Shown here: one piece after another, positions 1 to 7,359 of the stretch | Position numbering within the stretch: position 1 is the first letter of the stretch | Layout: each line of letters begins with the position of its first letter | Source of the DNA: a virus | Virus record (IMG/VR): IMGVR_UViG_3300020021_000220 | Span: 1-31,689 of that record | Strand: one strand, 5' to 3' | DNA length: 31,689 nt | Translations under genes and position numbers: made by a program | Notes under the pieces: model-generated | Databases searched by the model: none | What the model was told of the DNA's origin: nothing | What the model saw: the letters and a program-made list of their open reading frames with translations, nothing else

Positions 1-684
1 GATGCCGTCGACCTCGCGCATTTCGGCGTGGTGGATGTGACCACACACGACGCCGTCGAAACCGCGGCGGCGCGCCTCGGCGGCCAATGCGAATTCGAAC
101 CGGTCGATCGCTTTCACCGCCTCCTTCACCTGGCGTTTCAACCAGGCCGACAGCGACCAGTACGGCAGACCGAGACGCCGCCGCGCACTGTTGAACCACC
201 GGTTGACCACCAGCGCGCTGGCGTAAGCCCAGTCACCCAACAGCGCGAGGAATTTGGCGTAGCGGACGACGTTATCGAATTCGTCGCCATGTATGATCAG
301 CAGGCGCTTGCCGTCGGCCGTGACGTGCTCCGCATCCCGGCATAACCGAATGCCGCTGATATCGACTCCGGCCGGCAACCAGGGGCGAAACATTTCGTCG
401 TGATTGCCCGGGATATAAGTCACTTTGGTGCCGCCGCGGGCGTGCCGCAAAATTTGCAGCAGCACCTCGTCGTGATTAGCGTCCCAATACCAGGATTTAC
501 GCAACCTCCAACCATCGATGATGTCGCCGACCAGAAACAAATTTTGCGCACTGCTGCGGCGAAGAAAGTCGGCGAGGAAATCGCCGCGGCAACCGCGCGT
601 CCCTAAATGGGTGTCGGAAATAAAGATGCTCCGATATTGGGCGCGGACGCCGAATCCGGAAGCGGAGAGAAGCGGTGCGTTCAT
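1..684 (-). CDS. LpxH-type metallophosphoesterase (UDP-2,3-diacylglucosamine diphosphatase family), 3' end outside window
   Basis: Reading the minus strand from the ATG at 684 gives 228 uninterrupted codons that run off the window. Calcineurin-type metallophosphoesterase motifs appear in order: ISDTHLG near residue 21, GDIIDGW near 50, a PGNHDE motif near 90, IIHGDEFD near 130, and CGHIHHAE close to the window edge. These supply the aspartate, asparagine and histidine ligands of the two-metal site. The family includes LpxH-like enzymes of lipid A synthesis that cleave UDP-2,3-diacylglucosamine, but many bacterial homologues of this length (about 260-290 residues) have no tested substrate, so the specific reaction is inferred. 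It is divergent from the lipid kinase at 884, about 200 nt away. This is chromosomal host sequence. The coding frame is certain; the exact start is likely but has only a weak ribosome binding site. Confidence 0.85.
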   Translation of the reverse strand, partial: MNAPLLSASGFGVRAQYRSIFISDTHLGTRGCRGDFLADFLRRSSAQNLFLVGDIIDGWRLRKSWYWDANHDEVLLQILRHARGGTKVTYIPGNHDEMFRPWLPAGVDISGIRLCRDAEHVTADGKRLLIIHGDEFDNVVRYAKFLALLGDWAYASALVVNRWFNSARRRLGLPYWSLSAWLKRQVKEAVKAIDRFEFALAAEARRRGFDGVVCGHIHHAEMREVDGI

Positions 685-883
685 TAATATGGAGCACATA
701 CCGCGACGCCCGCGCCGCGTCAGTGAAGTTTCGATGACCAGACGAAAAATCCACACCCCCGGTCGAAGTCATAAATTTGTCAAGAAACGGTCACGAAAGC
801 GTTGCGCGGCGGTGGCATCGATACAACCTTATGTTGCGGCCGGCTGTGGGATTCGCGCTGGCACCCTGAAAGGCCAGACTCGG
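685..883. other. Divergent intergenic region between two host genes
   Basis: About 200 nt between the metallophosphoesterase and the lipid kinase. It must hold both promoters, but I see no convincing -35/-10 pair on either strand. A GAAAGG at about 869-874 could be the ribosome binding site for the kinase start at 884. No gene is supported here; the kinase frame stays open upstream, but that extension does not resemble the family. Confidence 0.5.
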
Positions 884-1753
884 ATGGTCATTGTATTCAA
901 TCCGGTCGCCGGGCGGCGGCGCGCGCATTTGCTCTGGCGTGTGCTGGATGTGTTGGTGGCGAATGGAGTACGGCTGGAACTCGCGGAAACCTGCCGGGCC
1001 GGGCATGCCGAATCGCTTACGTTGGAGGCGGTGAAGCGCGGCGAACCCATGGTTGTCGCCGCTGGTGGCGATGGCACGATCGCCGAGGTCGCCAATGGCC
1101 TGATGGGTACCGGGGCGCGGCTCGGCGTCATTCCATTGGGCACCGCCAACGTACTGGCCCATGAACTGGGCTTGCCATTTTCGCCAAAGGCGGTCGCGGC
1201 GGCTTTGGCATTCGGGCGAACGACCACATTGTGGCCCGGCGTCGCGGCGTCAGCCAACGGCAACCGTTTGTTCGTGCAAATGCTGGGCGTCGGCTTCGAT
1301 GCGCACGTCGTGCATCGTGTATCGTTTCCGATGAAGAAATTGCTCGGCAAAGGCGCCTACGTGTTGCGTTCGTTGGCGGAATTGACGCGGTATTCCTATC
1401 CGCCGATCCGCGTGCGGCTCGATGAAGTGGAGACGCGGGCGGCGAGCGTGATCGTGTCGAAGGGCCGATTGTACGGGGGCAGCTTTCGGCTGGCGCCCGA
1501 CGCAGTGCCGGGAGAGCCGGGCTTCACCGTCGTATTGTTCGATCGCGGCGGCCCAGGAGCGGCGATGATGTACGGCGCGGCGTTGCCGTTGAACCTGCTG
1601 GGGCATGCTCCGGGCGTGCGGCGGGTGCGGGCGAACCGGGTCGATTTCATCGGCAACGCGCCGGTGCCGGCACAGGCCGACGGCGATCCGGCGGGGTGCG
1701 CGATTACCTCGGTCACCAACGCGAGAGCGCCGATTCAGGTGGTGGTGGGATAG
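884..1753 (+). CDS. Diacylglycerol kinase family lipid kinase
   Basis: A 289-residue protein of the DAGK catalytic family (YegS/BmrU-like), which phosphorylates diacylglycerol or related lipids at the membrane with ATP. The protein opens with MVIVFNPVAGRRR, the usual first strand of the fold. The glycine-rich nucleotide loop AAGGDGTIAEVANGL follows near residue 65, then GVIPLGTANVLAHELGLP, the second hallmark block, near residue 85. Length is normal for the family. The frame stays open well upstream of 884, but that extension is low-complexity and unlike family members, so the methionine beginning the first strand was chosen. It is divergent from the LpxH-type gene, and both fit envelope lipid metabolism. 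It is the last host gene before the prophage. The lipid substrate cannot be told from sequence. Confidence 0.9.
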   Translation: MVIVFNPVAGRRRAHLLWRVLDVLVANGVRLELAETCRAGHAESLTLEAVKRGEPMVVAAGGDGTIAEVANGLMGTGARLGVIPLGTANVLAHELGLPFSPKAVAAALAFGRTTTLWPGVAASANGNRLFVQMLGVGFDAHVVHRVSFPMKKLLGKGAYVLRSLAELTRYSYPPIRVRLDEVETRAASVIVSKGRLYGGSFRLAPDAVPGEPGFTVVLFDRGGPGAAMMYGAALPLNLLGHAPGVRRVRANRVDFIGNAPVPAQADGDPAGCAITSVTNARAPIQVVVG

Positions 1754-2058
1754 GGTCCAGAATCCCTGTCATTGTGAGAGTAGCGAAGCTCATTGGCCTC
1801 ACTGATGGAGATTGCTTCTCTCCATCATCTCCCGCTCTCGTTAGTGACATGGCGTGACAGCCCATGACAGAAGCCAAGTTCCTATGGAACTTCCCTCGAT
1901 TTCACCTAACACGACGTTATAACAATTTGCCACGGAATGACCCCTCGTGACAGCCCATGACAACCCTTCCTTGTGGACGTTTTGTGGACATGGCGCTTGA
2001 CAGCCTGGCTCGGAAGAGCGAGTCCAGCGGCACCGAAACGCACACAAGGATTTCCGCC
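1754..2058. other. Host/prophage junction region (probable attL side)
   Basis: Non-coding stretch between the last host gene and the integrase. It holds a hairpin at 1804-1826 (GATGGAGA / TCTCCATC arms, 7-nt loop), text at 1770-1800 resembling the dispersed 'GTCATTGCGAGCG' repeat common in alphaproteobacterial intergenic DNA, five TGACA pentamers (1845-1962), and a tandem TTGTGGAC pair (1971-1978 and 1982-1989). The attachment core cannot be placed without the right end of the prophage. No tRNA lies here, so integration is not into a tRNA gene at this end. Confidence 0.55.
1845..1962. repeat. Phased TGACA repeats / 17-bp direct repeat upstream of the integrase
   Basis: TGACA occurs at 1845, 1855 and 1865, exactly 10 bp apart, and again at 1948 and 1958, also 10 bp apart. 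Two copies of CGTGACAGCCCATGACA at 1853-1869 and 1946-1962 are identical over 17 bp. Spacing of one helical turn is typical of cooperative protein-binding sites. Next to an integrase, arm-type integrase or excisionase sites are the natural inference. Confidence 0.6.
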
Positions 2059-3192
2059 ATGTCCGGCTTTACCATGAAATCAGTTCTGACCATCAAGCCA
2101 GAGTCCGGCGCCTCGGTTGGCAAGCTGAACGATCCCGCCACACCGGGCTTGTATCTTTTCATCCGTGGCAAAAGCCGGTCATGGATTTTTCGCTACATGC
2201 GCCAAGGCAAGGCGAAAGAGATCAGCTTGGGAAGCCTTCGCACCGTCAGCCTTCAAGAGGCCCGTGACAAGATCATCACCATGCGGGCGGCATTGATCAC
2301 CGGCCAGCCGGTGACCGCTCCGGCGCCAGTTCAGACCGCTCCCGTGATCAGCTTCAAGCAAGACGCTCTGACCTGGCACGCTCGCAAGACTCCGGGTTGG
2401 GATGACCTTTATGCACGGAAAGTGATCAAGGCACTTGAATTGCATGTGTTCGATAAGATCGGCGCCACGGCGACCGATAGCCTGACCGCTTGCGATATCA
2501 AGGCGGTTATCTCGCCGCTCTGGACATCGGCGCATGTGACCGCTCGCAACGTTCTGGGTTGGGTTTCCAACATCGTCAAGCATGCGGCCCATGTTCGTGG
2601 TTTCGCTCCGGTGGCCGCTGAAACGGTGCTCGCACACCTTGACGATATCAAAAAGCCGGATGCGATCCATCGCACTGCGGTTTGCTGGAAAGCCGCACCC
2701 GCATTGTTCACCACGCTGGCAGGTATGGACACCATGGCGAGCAAGGCACTTCGGTTGCTGATCTTGACCGGCACACCTCGTGCGGCGGAAATCATCGGCA
2801 TGGATCGGTCAGAGATCGACGGCGCCGTGTGGCATTGCCCGCCGGAGCGGTTGAAGTCTGGCAACCCGGCGGGACTCGACCGGCCATTGACCGGCGCCGC
2901 TCTGGACATCATCGCCACGCTTCCCGCCAGCGGCCCGTTGTTCCCCGGCATGGGTGCCGGTGCGATGCAGAAAGTTTTGAAGTCGCTCGATGGCGGAATG
3001 ACCCACGGCCTCCGGGCAACGTTTCGCACTTGGGCGAGCGAGCACGCCACCACCGTACAGGATCATGATGCCGCTGAAATCAATTTGGATCACAAAATCG
3101 GCAACCGAGTCCACCGGGCATATGATCGGGCGGACATGCTCCCGCAACGCCGGACCATGTTGGATCGGTGGTCAGGCTTCCTGACCGCCTGA
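2059..3192 (+). CDS. int: P4-type tyrosine recombinase (prophage integrase)
   Basis: A 377-residue site-specific recombinase that would insert and excise the prophage. The N-terminal part has the P4-integrase arm-binding style (LNDPATPGLYLFI, SWIFRYMRQGKAKEISLG, SLQEARD). The C-terminal catalytic domain shows Arg241 in LTGTPRAAEI, the H-x-x-R box HGLR (His316, Arg319), His345 in NLDHKIGN, and the likely nucleophile Tyr355 in HRAYDR. The first arginine motif has one extra residue compared with the usual LTG-x-R pattern. The start at 2059 has AAGGA eight bases upstream; an in-frame ATG at 1957 lies inside the repeat region and lacks such a site. It lies directly after host genes and the TGACA repeats, and is followed by a strong terminator. 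It reads into the prophage, so this end is probably attL. Confidence 0.9.
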   Translation: MSGFTMKSVLTIKPESGASVGKLNDPATPGLYLFIRGKSRSWIFRYMRQGKAKEISLGSLRTVSLQEARDKIITMRAALITGQPVTAPAPVQTAPVISFKQDALTWHARKTPGWDDLYARKVIKALELHVFDKIGATATDSLTACDIKAVISPLWTSAHVTARNVLGWVSNIVKHAAHVRGFAPVAAETVLAHLDDIKKPDAIHRTAVCWKAAPALFTTLAGMDTMASKALRLLILTGTPRAAEIIGMDRSEIDGAVWHCPPERLKSGNPAGLDRPLTGAALDIIATLPASGPLFPGMGAGAMQKVLKSLDGGMTHGLRATFRTWASEHATTVQDHDAAEINLDHKIGNRVHRAYDRADMLPQRRTMLDRWSGFLTA

Positions 3193-3214
3193 CAAGGCGC
3201 CAGAGGCGGCGCAC

Positions 3215-3247
3215 AAAAAACCCCGGTCAGTGTGGCCGGGGTTTTTT
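3215..3247. terminator. Bidirectional intrinsic terminator
   Basis: AAAAAACCCCGG (3215-3226) and CCGGGGTTTTTT (3236-3247) form a perfect stem with a nine-base loop. T-runs follow the stem on both strands. It sits between the convergent integrase and AP2-like genes and should end both transcripts. Confidence 0.9.
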
Positions 3248-3272
3248 CATGCCTTGTGCGAGGCTCAGCCGG

Positions 3273-4061
3273 TCAGCAATCCATCGCCCGGTTGCATAGC
3301 GCATCCATGATTTCCGCCGTCAGGTCGTGGCGACTATCGGCCACGGCCAAGGCATCGGCGGGACTCATTTTCTCGATGATGCGTGACACGGTTTCGGGTT
3401 GGCTGGCGATCTTTAGCAGCCGAATGAATTTTTCACATTCCGGCGATTGCGGTTTCGGCAACCGGCGCAATTCTTCGGCCCTATATGCTTCGCCCGCTTG
3501 CTCTTTCGTATCGAAATATCCGAGGAATTGTTGCCCGTGGCCGGTTTCGGCTTTAATGATCGCCCGCCATTTTTTGTTGGCGCTCAGCCAATAAACCCCA
3601 ACGATTCCCGATTGAACCGGACTCCGATTGTAGCCCGCCGCCAGACTCCACGCTGGATTGGCCTCGATGATGCTATCCCGAAAAGTGAAATCAACCCGCA
3701 TGTAGCGGCGGAACACTTCGTCATCGTCGGGCATCGGCTCGCCAGCCCTCGCACGTTTCCAATATGCGAGCTTCGCCACCCTCGCTTCCGCCACGCCTTT
3801 ACCGTTGGCATGGCCTCGCTGGCGCAAGAGCCATGCCGGATTGGCCTCGCCAATGGCGGCGGCGAACACCGGATCACGAGCACACCATTGCCGAAATGAT
3901 GCGGTGTTCGGCCTCGGTTTTCCAGCCGCTGCATCGGCAATGGTTTCACGCTTCGCCACTTCGGTACTGCGATGGCGCCGTTTGACGGGCACCGGCTCGG
4001 GCGGATCGGTCAGGTATGAATTAAGTTCGGGGAAGTCTCGTTGCCAATTATGATTTTCCAT
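3273..4061 (-). CDS. AP2/ERF-like DNA-binding phage protein
   Basis: A 262-residue protein. Residues about 150-200 (GIVGVYWLSANKKWRA, then LGYFDTKEQAGEAYRAEEL) match the AP2 pattern of a three-stranded sheet with tryptophan and arginine contacts, closed by a helix. In phages this domain usually rides on HNH homing endonucleases; no HNH motif is visible here, so this may be a free-standing DNA-binding protein or a decayed endonuclease. The N-terminal half holds two similar segments with 'EANPAW' (in IGEANPAWLL and IIEANPAWSL), suggesting an internal duplication. It is the last gene of the leftward cluster and ends at the shared terminator. The start at 4061 has only a weak ribosome binding site. 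The domain is moderately sure; the biological role is unknown. Confidence 0.7.
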   Translation of the reverse strand: MENHNWQRDFPELNSYLTDPPEPVPVKRRHRSTEVAKRETIADAAAGKPRPNTASFRQWCARDPVFAAAIGEANPAWLLRQRGHANGKGVAEARVAKLAYWKRARAGEPMPDDDEVFRRYMRVDFTFRDSIIEANPAWSLAAGYNRSPVQSGIVGVYWLSANKKWRAIIKAETGHGQQFLGYFDTKEQAGEAYRAEELRRLPKPQSPECEKFIRLLKIASQPETVSRIIEKMSPADALAVADSRHDLTAEIMDALCNRAMDC

Positions 4062-4110
4062 GACTCACGTATAACGCACTGCGCTATCGGTTTTCAATGT
4101 TTGTCGCCGG

Positions 4111-4377
4111 TCAGGTATCGGAAACGACGATGGTTCGATTGATTCGGATCACCTCAAAAATCTTCTCCCGGAATGCCTCGATGGTCGGCGCCTGGATGCA
4201 GGCGAGAGACTGATCACCACTAAACGAAACGAAATGATCATCCTGCCATTCATACGTTCCCACGACGATCCCGGCACCGTCCCCCGACAAGCCCACCAGG
4301 CCGCTGGTCATCATCATGGCGCCACCGGTTGCGCCAGCTTCGGTATGTTCGTCCGTCATGTAGAAAACCCATGCCAT
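4111..4377 (-). CDS. Hypothetical protein, 88 aa
   Basis: I do not recognise this protein. It has a methionine- and glycine-rich stretch near residues 14-40 and a mixed C-terminal half (AFREKIFEVIRINRTIVVSDT). A good ribosome binding site, GAAAGG, sits about nine bases before the ATG at 4377, the same layout as in the next gene upstream. It belongs to the leftward cluster of small genes between the HTH gene (4684-4896) and the AP2-like gene. No signal peptide or membrane helix is obvious. Role unknown; coding status is well supported by the start site and cluster position. Confidence 0.65.
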   Translation of the reverse strand: MAWVFYMTDEHTEAGATGGAMMMTSGLVGLSGDGAGIVVGTYEWQDDHFVSFSGDQSLACIQAPTIEAFREKIFEVIRINRTIVVSDT

Positions 4378-4421
4378 CGTTTAACCTTTCAAGTGCGAGG
4401 TTCAAGAGCCTTATGGAACGG

Positions 4422-4484
4422 TCATAAAAACATCCAACGCAAGACCACCAGGGCCACGATGACGACGAGCCAAACCTTGAACAT
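4422..4484 (-). CDS. 20-residue single-pass membrane peptide
   Basis: The minus strand has an ATG at 4484, a GAAAG ribosome binding site about eight bases upstream, then 20 codons and a TGA. The peptide begins MFKVWLVVIVALVV and is almost wholly hydrophobic, with one lysine near the front and one arginine near the end, so it can span the membrane once. Both flanking leftward genes have the same purine-rich site followed by a short spacer, which supports translation. Phage membrane micropeptides can be toxins, lysis helpers or superinfection factors; nothing here picks between them. It is short enough that chance cannot be fully excluded. Confidence 0.5.
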   Translation of the reverse strand: MFKVWLVVIVALVVLRWMFL

Positions 4485-4521
4485 GGTTCAATCTTTCGTC
4501 ACGAACCGGTCAGATCGTTGA

Positions 4522-4680
4522 TCAATGTTTTGAGCTTGGCAATGCAACCGGGCTAAAGCGCAACCGAAACCGGAAAACGTGGCTGGCGAGCAGCGGTATC
4601 ACGATATCGACATAAACCCGTTCGTGATCGCTACCGACCTTCAACACGTCGTCCACTTGAACCTGGTGAAGTTCAGGCAT
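4522..4680 (-). CDS. Hypothetical protein, 52 aa
   Basis: A small ORF starting MPELHQVQVDDVLKVGSDH, followed by a basic, phenylalanine-rich segment (HVFRFRLRF). It has a clear ribosome binding site (GAAAGG, about nine bases before the ATG) nearly identical to that of the 88-residue gene downstream. Its start lies only three bases beyond the HTH gene's stop, which implies translational coupling in one leftward operon. The early residues look like a short beta-domain. I do not recognise the family. Coding status is well supported; function unknown. Confidence 0.65.
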   Translation of the reverse strand: MPELHQVQVDDVLKVGSDHERVYVDIVIPLLASHVFRFRLRFSPVALPSSKH

Positions 4681-4683
4681 GTT

Positions 4684-4896
4684 TCAACCTTTCATAGGTA
4701 CGCCGACGTTCGGGCACGATTCCATGTGTTCCCTCACGCTGGCGAGGATCACCAAGGTTCTGCCTCTACTTTTTTTCGCCTCGAAGTCGCCATCACTGAG
4801 GCGCCGATAGATCGTGCGCACCGACATGCTTAGCATGATGGCCGTGGCCTTCGTCGTCATGAGCGGTGGATAGATTGAAAAATCAATCATTGTCAT
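4684..4896 (-). CDS. Small helix-turn-helix protein, excisionase/AlpA-like
   Basis: A 70-residue protein whose core (MTTKATAIMLSMSVRTIYRR, then LSDGDFEAKKSRGRTLV) follows the HTH_17 / MerR-like pattern used by phage excisionases and AlpA-type regulators: helix, turn with SVRTIYR as recognition helix, then the DGDF wing and a basic strand. It is first in the leftward four- or five-gene operon and opposite in direction to the integrase. Such proteins bend DNA at attachment sites or regulate integrase, so the phased TGACA repeats at 1845-1962 are possible targets. Two candidate starts lie at 4896 and 4890. The HTH call is fairly sure; excisionase as opposed to regulator is inference. Confidence 0.75.
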   Translation of the reverse strand: MTMIDFSIYPPLMTTKATAIMLSMSVRTIYRRLSDGDFEAKKSRGRTLVILASVREHMESCPNVGVPMKG

Positions 4897-5068
4897 TCGG
4901 GGATGAACTCGGTAAGGGAGTTTAAGGGGATCGGTTGCGGCCCTCTATCGGGTGGGGGCTACATCCCGCCATGGCCTTGCGTTTAACCGTGCGACACGGA
5001 ACCATGAAAACCGCAACCGACACGGGAGATATGGGAATCCCCATATCAAACTTTAAGGGATCGATCCC
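4897..5068. other. Intergenic region with two perfect palindromes
   Basis: GATATGGG / CCCATATC arms with a four-base centre form an inverted repeat at 5028-5047. GGGATCGATCCC at 5057-5068 is a continuous 12-bp palindrome touching the stop codon of the minus-strand gene at 5069. Neither is followed by a T-run, so they look more like operators than terminators. The region should hold the promoter of the leftward HTH operon. No convincing gene is seen. Confidence 0.5.
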
Positions 5069-5872
5069 TCACGCTTTGACGACATTCAACATCGCCTGGA
5101 ACCTGCTTTCTTCAAAGCCAAGCCAGAATGATGTCGCAATGTTGAACACCGCCGTTGCTCGCTTGTTGCCCAGCCGCCTGATACTGAAAACCGGTCCCAA
5201 GATCGATCCGAACTGAGTGAACGACACCGCATGATTCCGATCCGACACCATCGCCTCGCCCTCCTTAAAAATGCCTTCCAGGAATCGAAGACTCGGAGCA
5301 TGGTCAAGACGCATACAGGCGAGTTGATCGAACGACCCGACGCCATAGCGGTACACCTCCCGTGTCAGAGAGATCGTCATTGCGGCCCATGCCGGACGCT
5401 GATCGTACTTCCGCAGGCTAAAGCGCAGCGATGACAGCCCGGTGTCACCGTGCAACACGATATCAGCCGGGAACTCGACCGCCACGGGCGCCAGAGCCGG
5501 TCCAGGCGCCTCGATGACCTGCGGCGCCACATTGCCCGGCAGGACCATCAAAGGGCAGCCAGGCGCCATCCCCACGACCTTGGCAGGCTGGAATACCGGA
5601 TCAGCCCGGCCCAACATATTGAACGGCGGTCCCATGCAAACGATCCCTCGGGTGAAAGCCGGAATCTGGCGTACGGGCCGGGCGGCGTCAATGGCGCTGA
5701 AGTGAAACCCAGATAATCCATATATAGCAGCCGTTCGTTGCTCGGTTGACAGATAATCATTACCTGGTAAGGATCGCAACCCATTAATCACAATCCCGTT
5801 TCCATATCTTCCGGGAACGCAATCATTTTGCCACCCATTGTAAGGAATTGTAACGGAACGGCCAATCGGCAT
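5069..5872 (-). CDS. Hypothetical protein, 267 aa
   Basis: I do not recognise this protein. It is rich in proline, glycine and alanine in the middle (residues 85-135) and more helical at the C-terminus, where KEGEAMVSDRNHAVSFTQFG precedes an FNIATSFWLGFEESRFQAML segment. The start at 5872 is preferred because AAGG lies six bases upstream and because starting at 5908 would overlap the start of the divergent gene. It has no obvious signal peptide or membrane helix. It is separated from its rightward neighbour by 34 bp, so the two promoters must overlap. Its position beside the excisionase-like operon in the accessory left arm suggests a lysogeny or moron role, but that is only positional inference. 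Confidence 0.6.
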   Translation of the reverse strand: MPIGRSVTIPYNGWQNDCVPGRYGNGIVINGLRSLPGNDYLSTEQRTAAIYGLSGFHFSAIDAARPVRQIPAFTRGIVCMGPPFNMLGRADPVFQPAKVVGMAPGCPLMVLPGNVAPQVIEAPGPALAPVAVEFPADIVLHGDTGLSSLRFSLRKYDQRPAWAAMTISLTREVYRYGVGSFDQLACMRLDHAPSLRFLEGIFKEGEAMVSDRNHAVSFTQFGSILGPVFSIRRLGNKRATAVFNIATSFWLGFEESRFQAMLNVVKA

Positions 5873-5906
5873 TGACCTTGCCCGGCCCGGTGCGGATGTT
5901 GGCGCC

Positions 5907-6902
5907 ATGCCTGACGATCCCGACGACCTGAAACCGATTCAATCGGATATGAGCAACGTGCCCACCGTCGAGTCTATCGTCGGCGGCGGCGCCGCACGGG
6001 CGAGGGATTTTAAGGAACACATGGCGAAGCATTCCGCCGCACTGTTTAACTTCTGGATGGCACAAGCTCAGGCCGTGCATGACCTGGTGCGGTTCCATGA
6101 CATCCATGGCGAAGGGAAAGGCCCGAATAGCCTGGAAACCCACGCCAAGAAAATGGGCATGAGCTATCGGACGGCCCGGTTGATCGAAATAATCGCCATC
6201 GAAACGGATTTGATCACCGGAGAGATCAAGAAACTCATTCGCAAGCAGGCGGACAAATTCAAGTACCCGACCCGAGCCAAGATGCTGGAATGGGCGAGAG
6301 GCAGCGCAAAGCTACCGGCCCCCAATGCCCTCGCAATCTTGCGTCGGGAACTGGCCGAGCTTAGAGCCGAAAACAAATCGCTTCGAGCCAAGGGCGACGC
6401 ACCAGACAAGGCGCCAGAGGCGGCAACATCCCAGACCGGTCAATCATCGGCCAACGATTCTAAAGCCGCTGGCGCCGGTCCCAAGGCGATAGCATGGGCT
6501 GATCGAATCACCACACCGGGACGAATGACGGCGGCGTTCAATGTCGCTACCAAAACCCTACCGTCAAACATGACGTGCGCCGATGTCCGGGACCGATTGA
6601 TGCCGGTGTGGGACCGGGTACCGGACGGGATCAGCCGCAAGGCCGTCGTGGCGAAGTTTAAGCGTATGACAAGCGAATTCAGCAAGGCACACGCCAGAGG
6701 CACCTCGCCCAATCCGTTAACAATGGGCCAAGAGCGGCCCGTTTTTCGCACCGAAGGAGAATGGCTCTATGGACCGCCCGTGCATGATGGTTGGCTGATC
6801 CTGCCATACGGCGCTTGGCCAGGCGCCGCTCGCAAGCCGTCATCATCGGAAACCAAAGCGTCCGTGCAACGAGTTAAAGCCAAACTGCTAAAGGATTTTT
6901 GA
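5907..6902 (+). CDS. Hypothetical phage protein with central coiled coil, 331 aa
   Basis: Unrecognised. The N-terminal half is helical, with a segment near residues 75-100 (LETHAKKMGMSYRTARLIEI) that could be a helix-turn-helix. A leucine-rich coiled coil (ILRRELAELRAENKSLRAK) follows near 145-163, then a polar alanine-rich linker and a C-terminal domain with tryptophans (DGWLILPYGAWPGAARK). This layout resembles multimeric DNA-binding regulators but is not diagnostic. The ATG at 5907 has no clear ribosome binding site; the in-frame ATG at 6022 has AAGGA five bases upstream and may be the true start. The linker DNA holds a 20-nt sequence identical to one right after the integrase stop. Confidence 0.6.
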   Translation: MPDDPDDLKPIQSDMSNVPTVESIVGGGAARARDFKEHMAKHSAALFNFWMAQAQAVHDLVRFHDIHGEGKGPNSLETHAKKMGMSYRTARLIEIIAIETDLITGEIKKLIRKQADKFKYPTRAKMLEWARGSAKLPAPNALAILRRELAELRAENKSLRAKGDAPDKAPEAATSQTGQSSANDSKAAGAGPKAIAWADRITTPGRMTAAFNVATKTLPSNMTCADVRDRLMPVWDRVPDGISRKAVVAKFKRMTSEFSKAHARGTSPNPLTMGQERPVFRTEGEWLYGPPVHDGWLILPYGAWPGAARKPSSSETKASVQRVKAKLLKDF

Positions 6903-6938
6903 AAATAAAATCACTTGACAGTTTCGCTCACATAATGG

Positions 6939-6968
6939 TTGCAATCATCCATAGACATTGTGTAGAAT
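6939..6968 (+). promoter_or_regulatory. Candidate sigma-70 promoter for the 7012-7940 operon
   Basis: TTGCAA (6939-6944) and TAGAAT (6963-6968) are spaced 18 bp apart and lie 44 bp before the ATG at 7012, in an AT-rich gap between two rightward genes. A perfect TTGACA at 6915-6920 also occurs here but lacks a matching -10. It would drive three small genes. Confidence 0.55.
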
Positions 6969-7011
6969 ATGATCGTGTGGATTCTCCGCACCGCAGAACA
7001 CGAAGCACAAC

Positions 7012-7359
7012 ATGGATCAGACCCAACAAATCATTAAACGAATTCATACCGACCTGGACGACCTGATTTCAATCATCTCGACGCAAAATTCCGATATCGA
7101 CGCCTTGATGATAGACAATGAACGGTTGCGCAATGCCGTCCCGAAGCCGCCTCGCAGTGTCATCGGCGCCGACACGAAATATGCCGCCATGGCCAAACTT
7201 GAAGTCAGCGAATCGATCTTTCTGCCAGGCGTCACGATCAACCAGGCGTCAAGCGCAGCGTGCTATCTGAAGAAGCGGTACAATCCGCACCTCAGATTTG
7301 GCAACAATGTTCAAACATTAAATGGAATCCACGGCATAAGGTGCATTCGCATCGCTTAA
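7012..7359 (+). CDS. Hypothetical protein, 115 aa, with DUF7303-like C-terminus
   Basis: The N-terminal 45 residues form a heptad-like helix (IIKRIHTDLDDLISIISTQ, then NDERLRNAV), probably a dimerising coiled coil. The C-terminal part (ESIFLPGVTINQ, AACYLKKRYNPH, then GIRCIRIA) resembles the small 'be-functional-and-present' domain of many phage proteins in which a short strand is followed by a helix and an R-x-x-G-I-R-x-x-R-I ending, often annotated DUF7303. That family has no firm function. It is the first gene after the 6939 promoter. The family match is from memory and tentative. Confidence 0.6.
   Translation: MDQTQQIIKRIHTDLDDLISIISTQNSDIDALMIDNERLRNAVPKPPRSVIGADTKYAAMAKLEVSESIFLPGVTINQASSAACYLKKRYNPHLRFGNNVQTLNGIHGIRCIRIA

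Noticed and set aside
518-883. Upstream extension of the lipid kinase frame
   Set aside because: The added 122 residues are basic, low-complexity and overlap the divergent metallophosphoesterase and the intergenic promoter region; the family begins at the VIVFNPVAG strand.
1754-1960. tRNA gene as integration target
   Set aside because: No cloverleaf or T-loop consensus could be found on either strand; the hairpin at 1804-1826 stands alone.
1957-2058. Earlier in-frame ATG for the integrase
   Set aside because: It lies in the TGACA repeats, has no ribosome binding site and adds residues unlike the family; 2059 has AAGGA at good spacing.
4579-4833. Plus-strand ORF of 84 codons
   Set aside because: It is antisense to two small minus-strand genes that have good ribosome sites and, in one case, a clear HTH domain.
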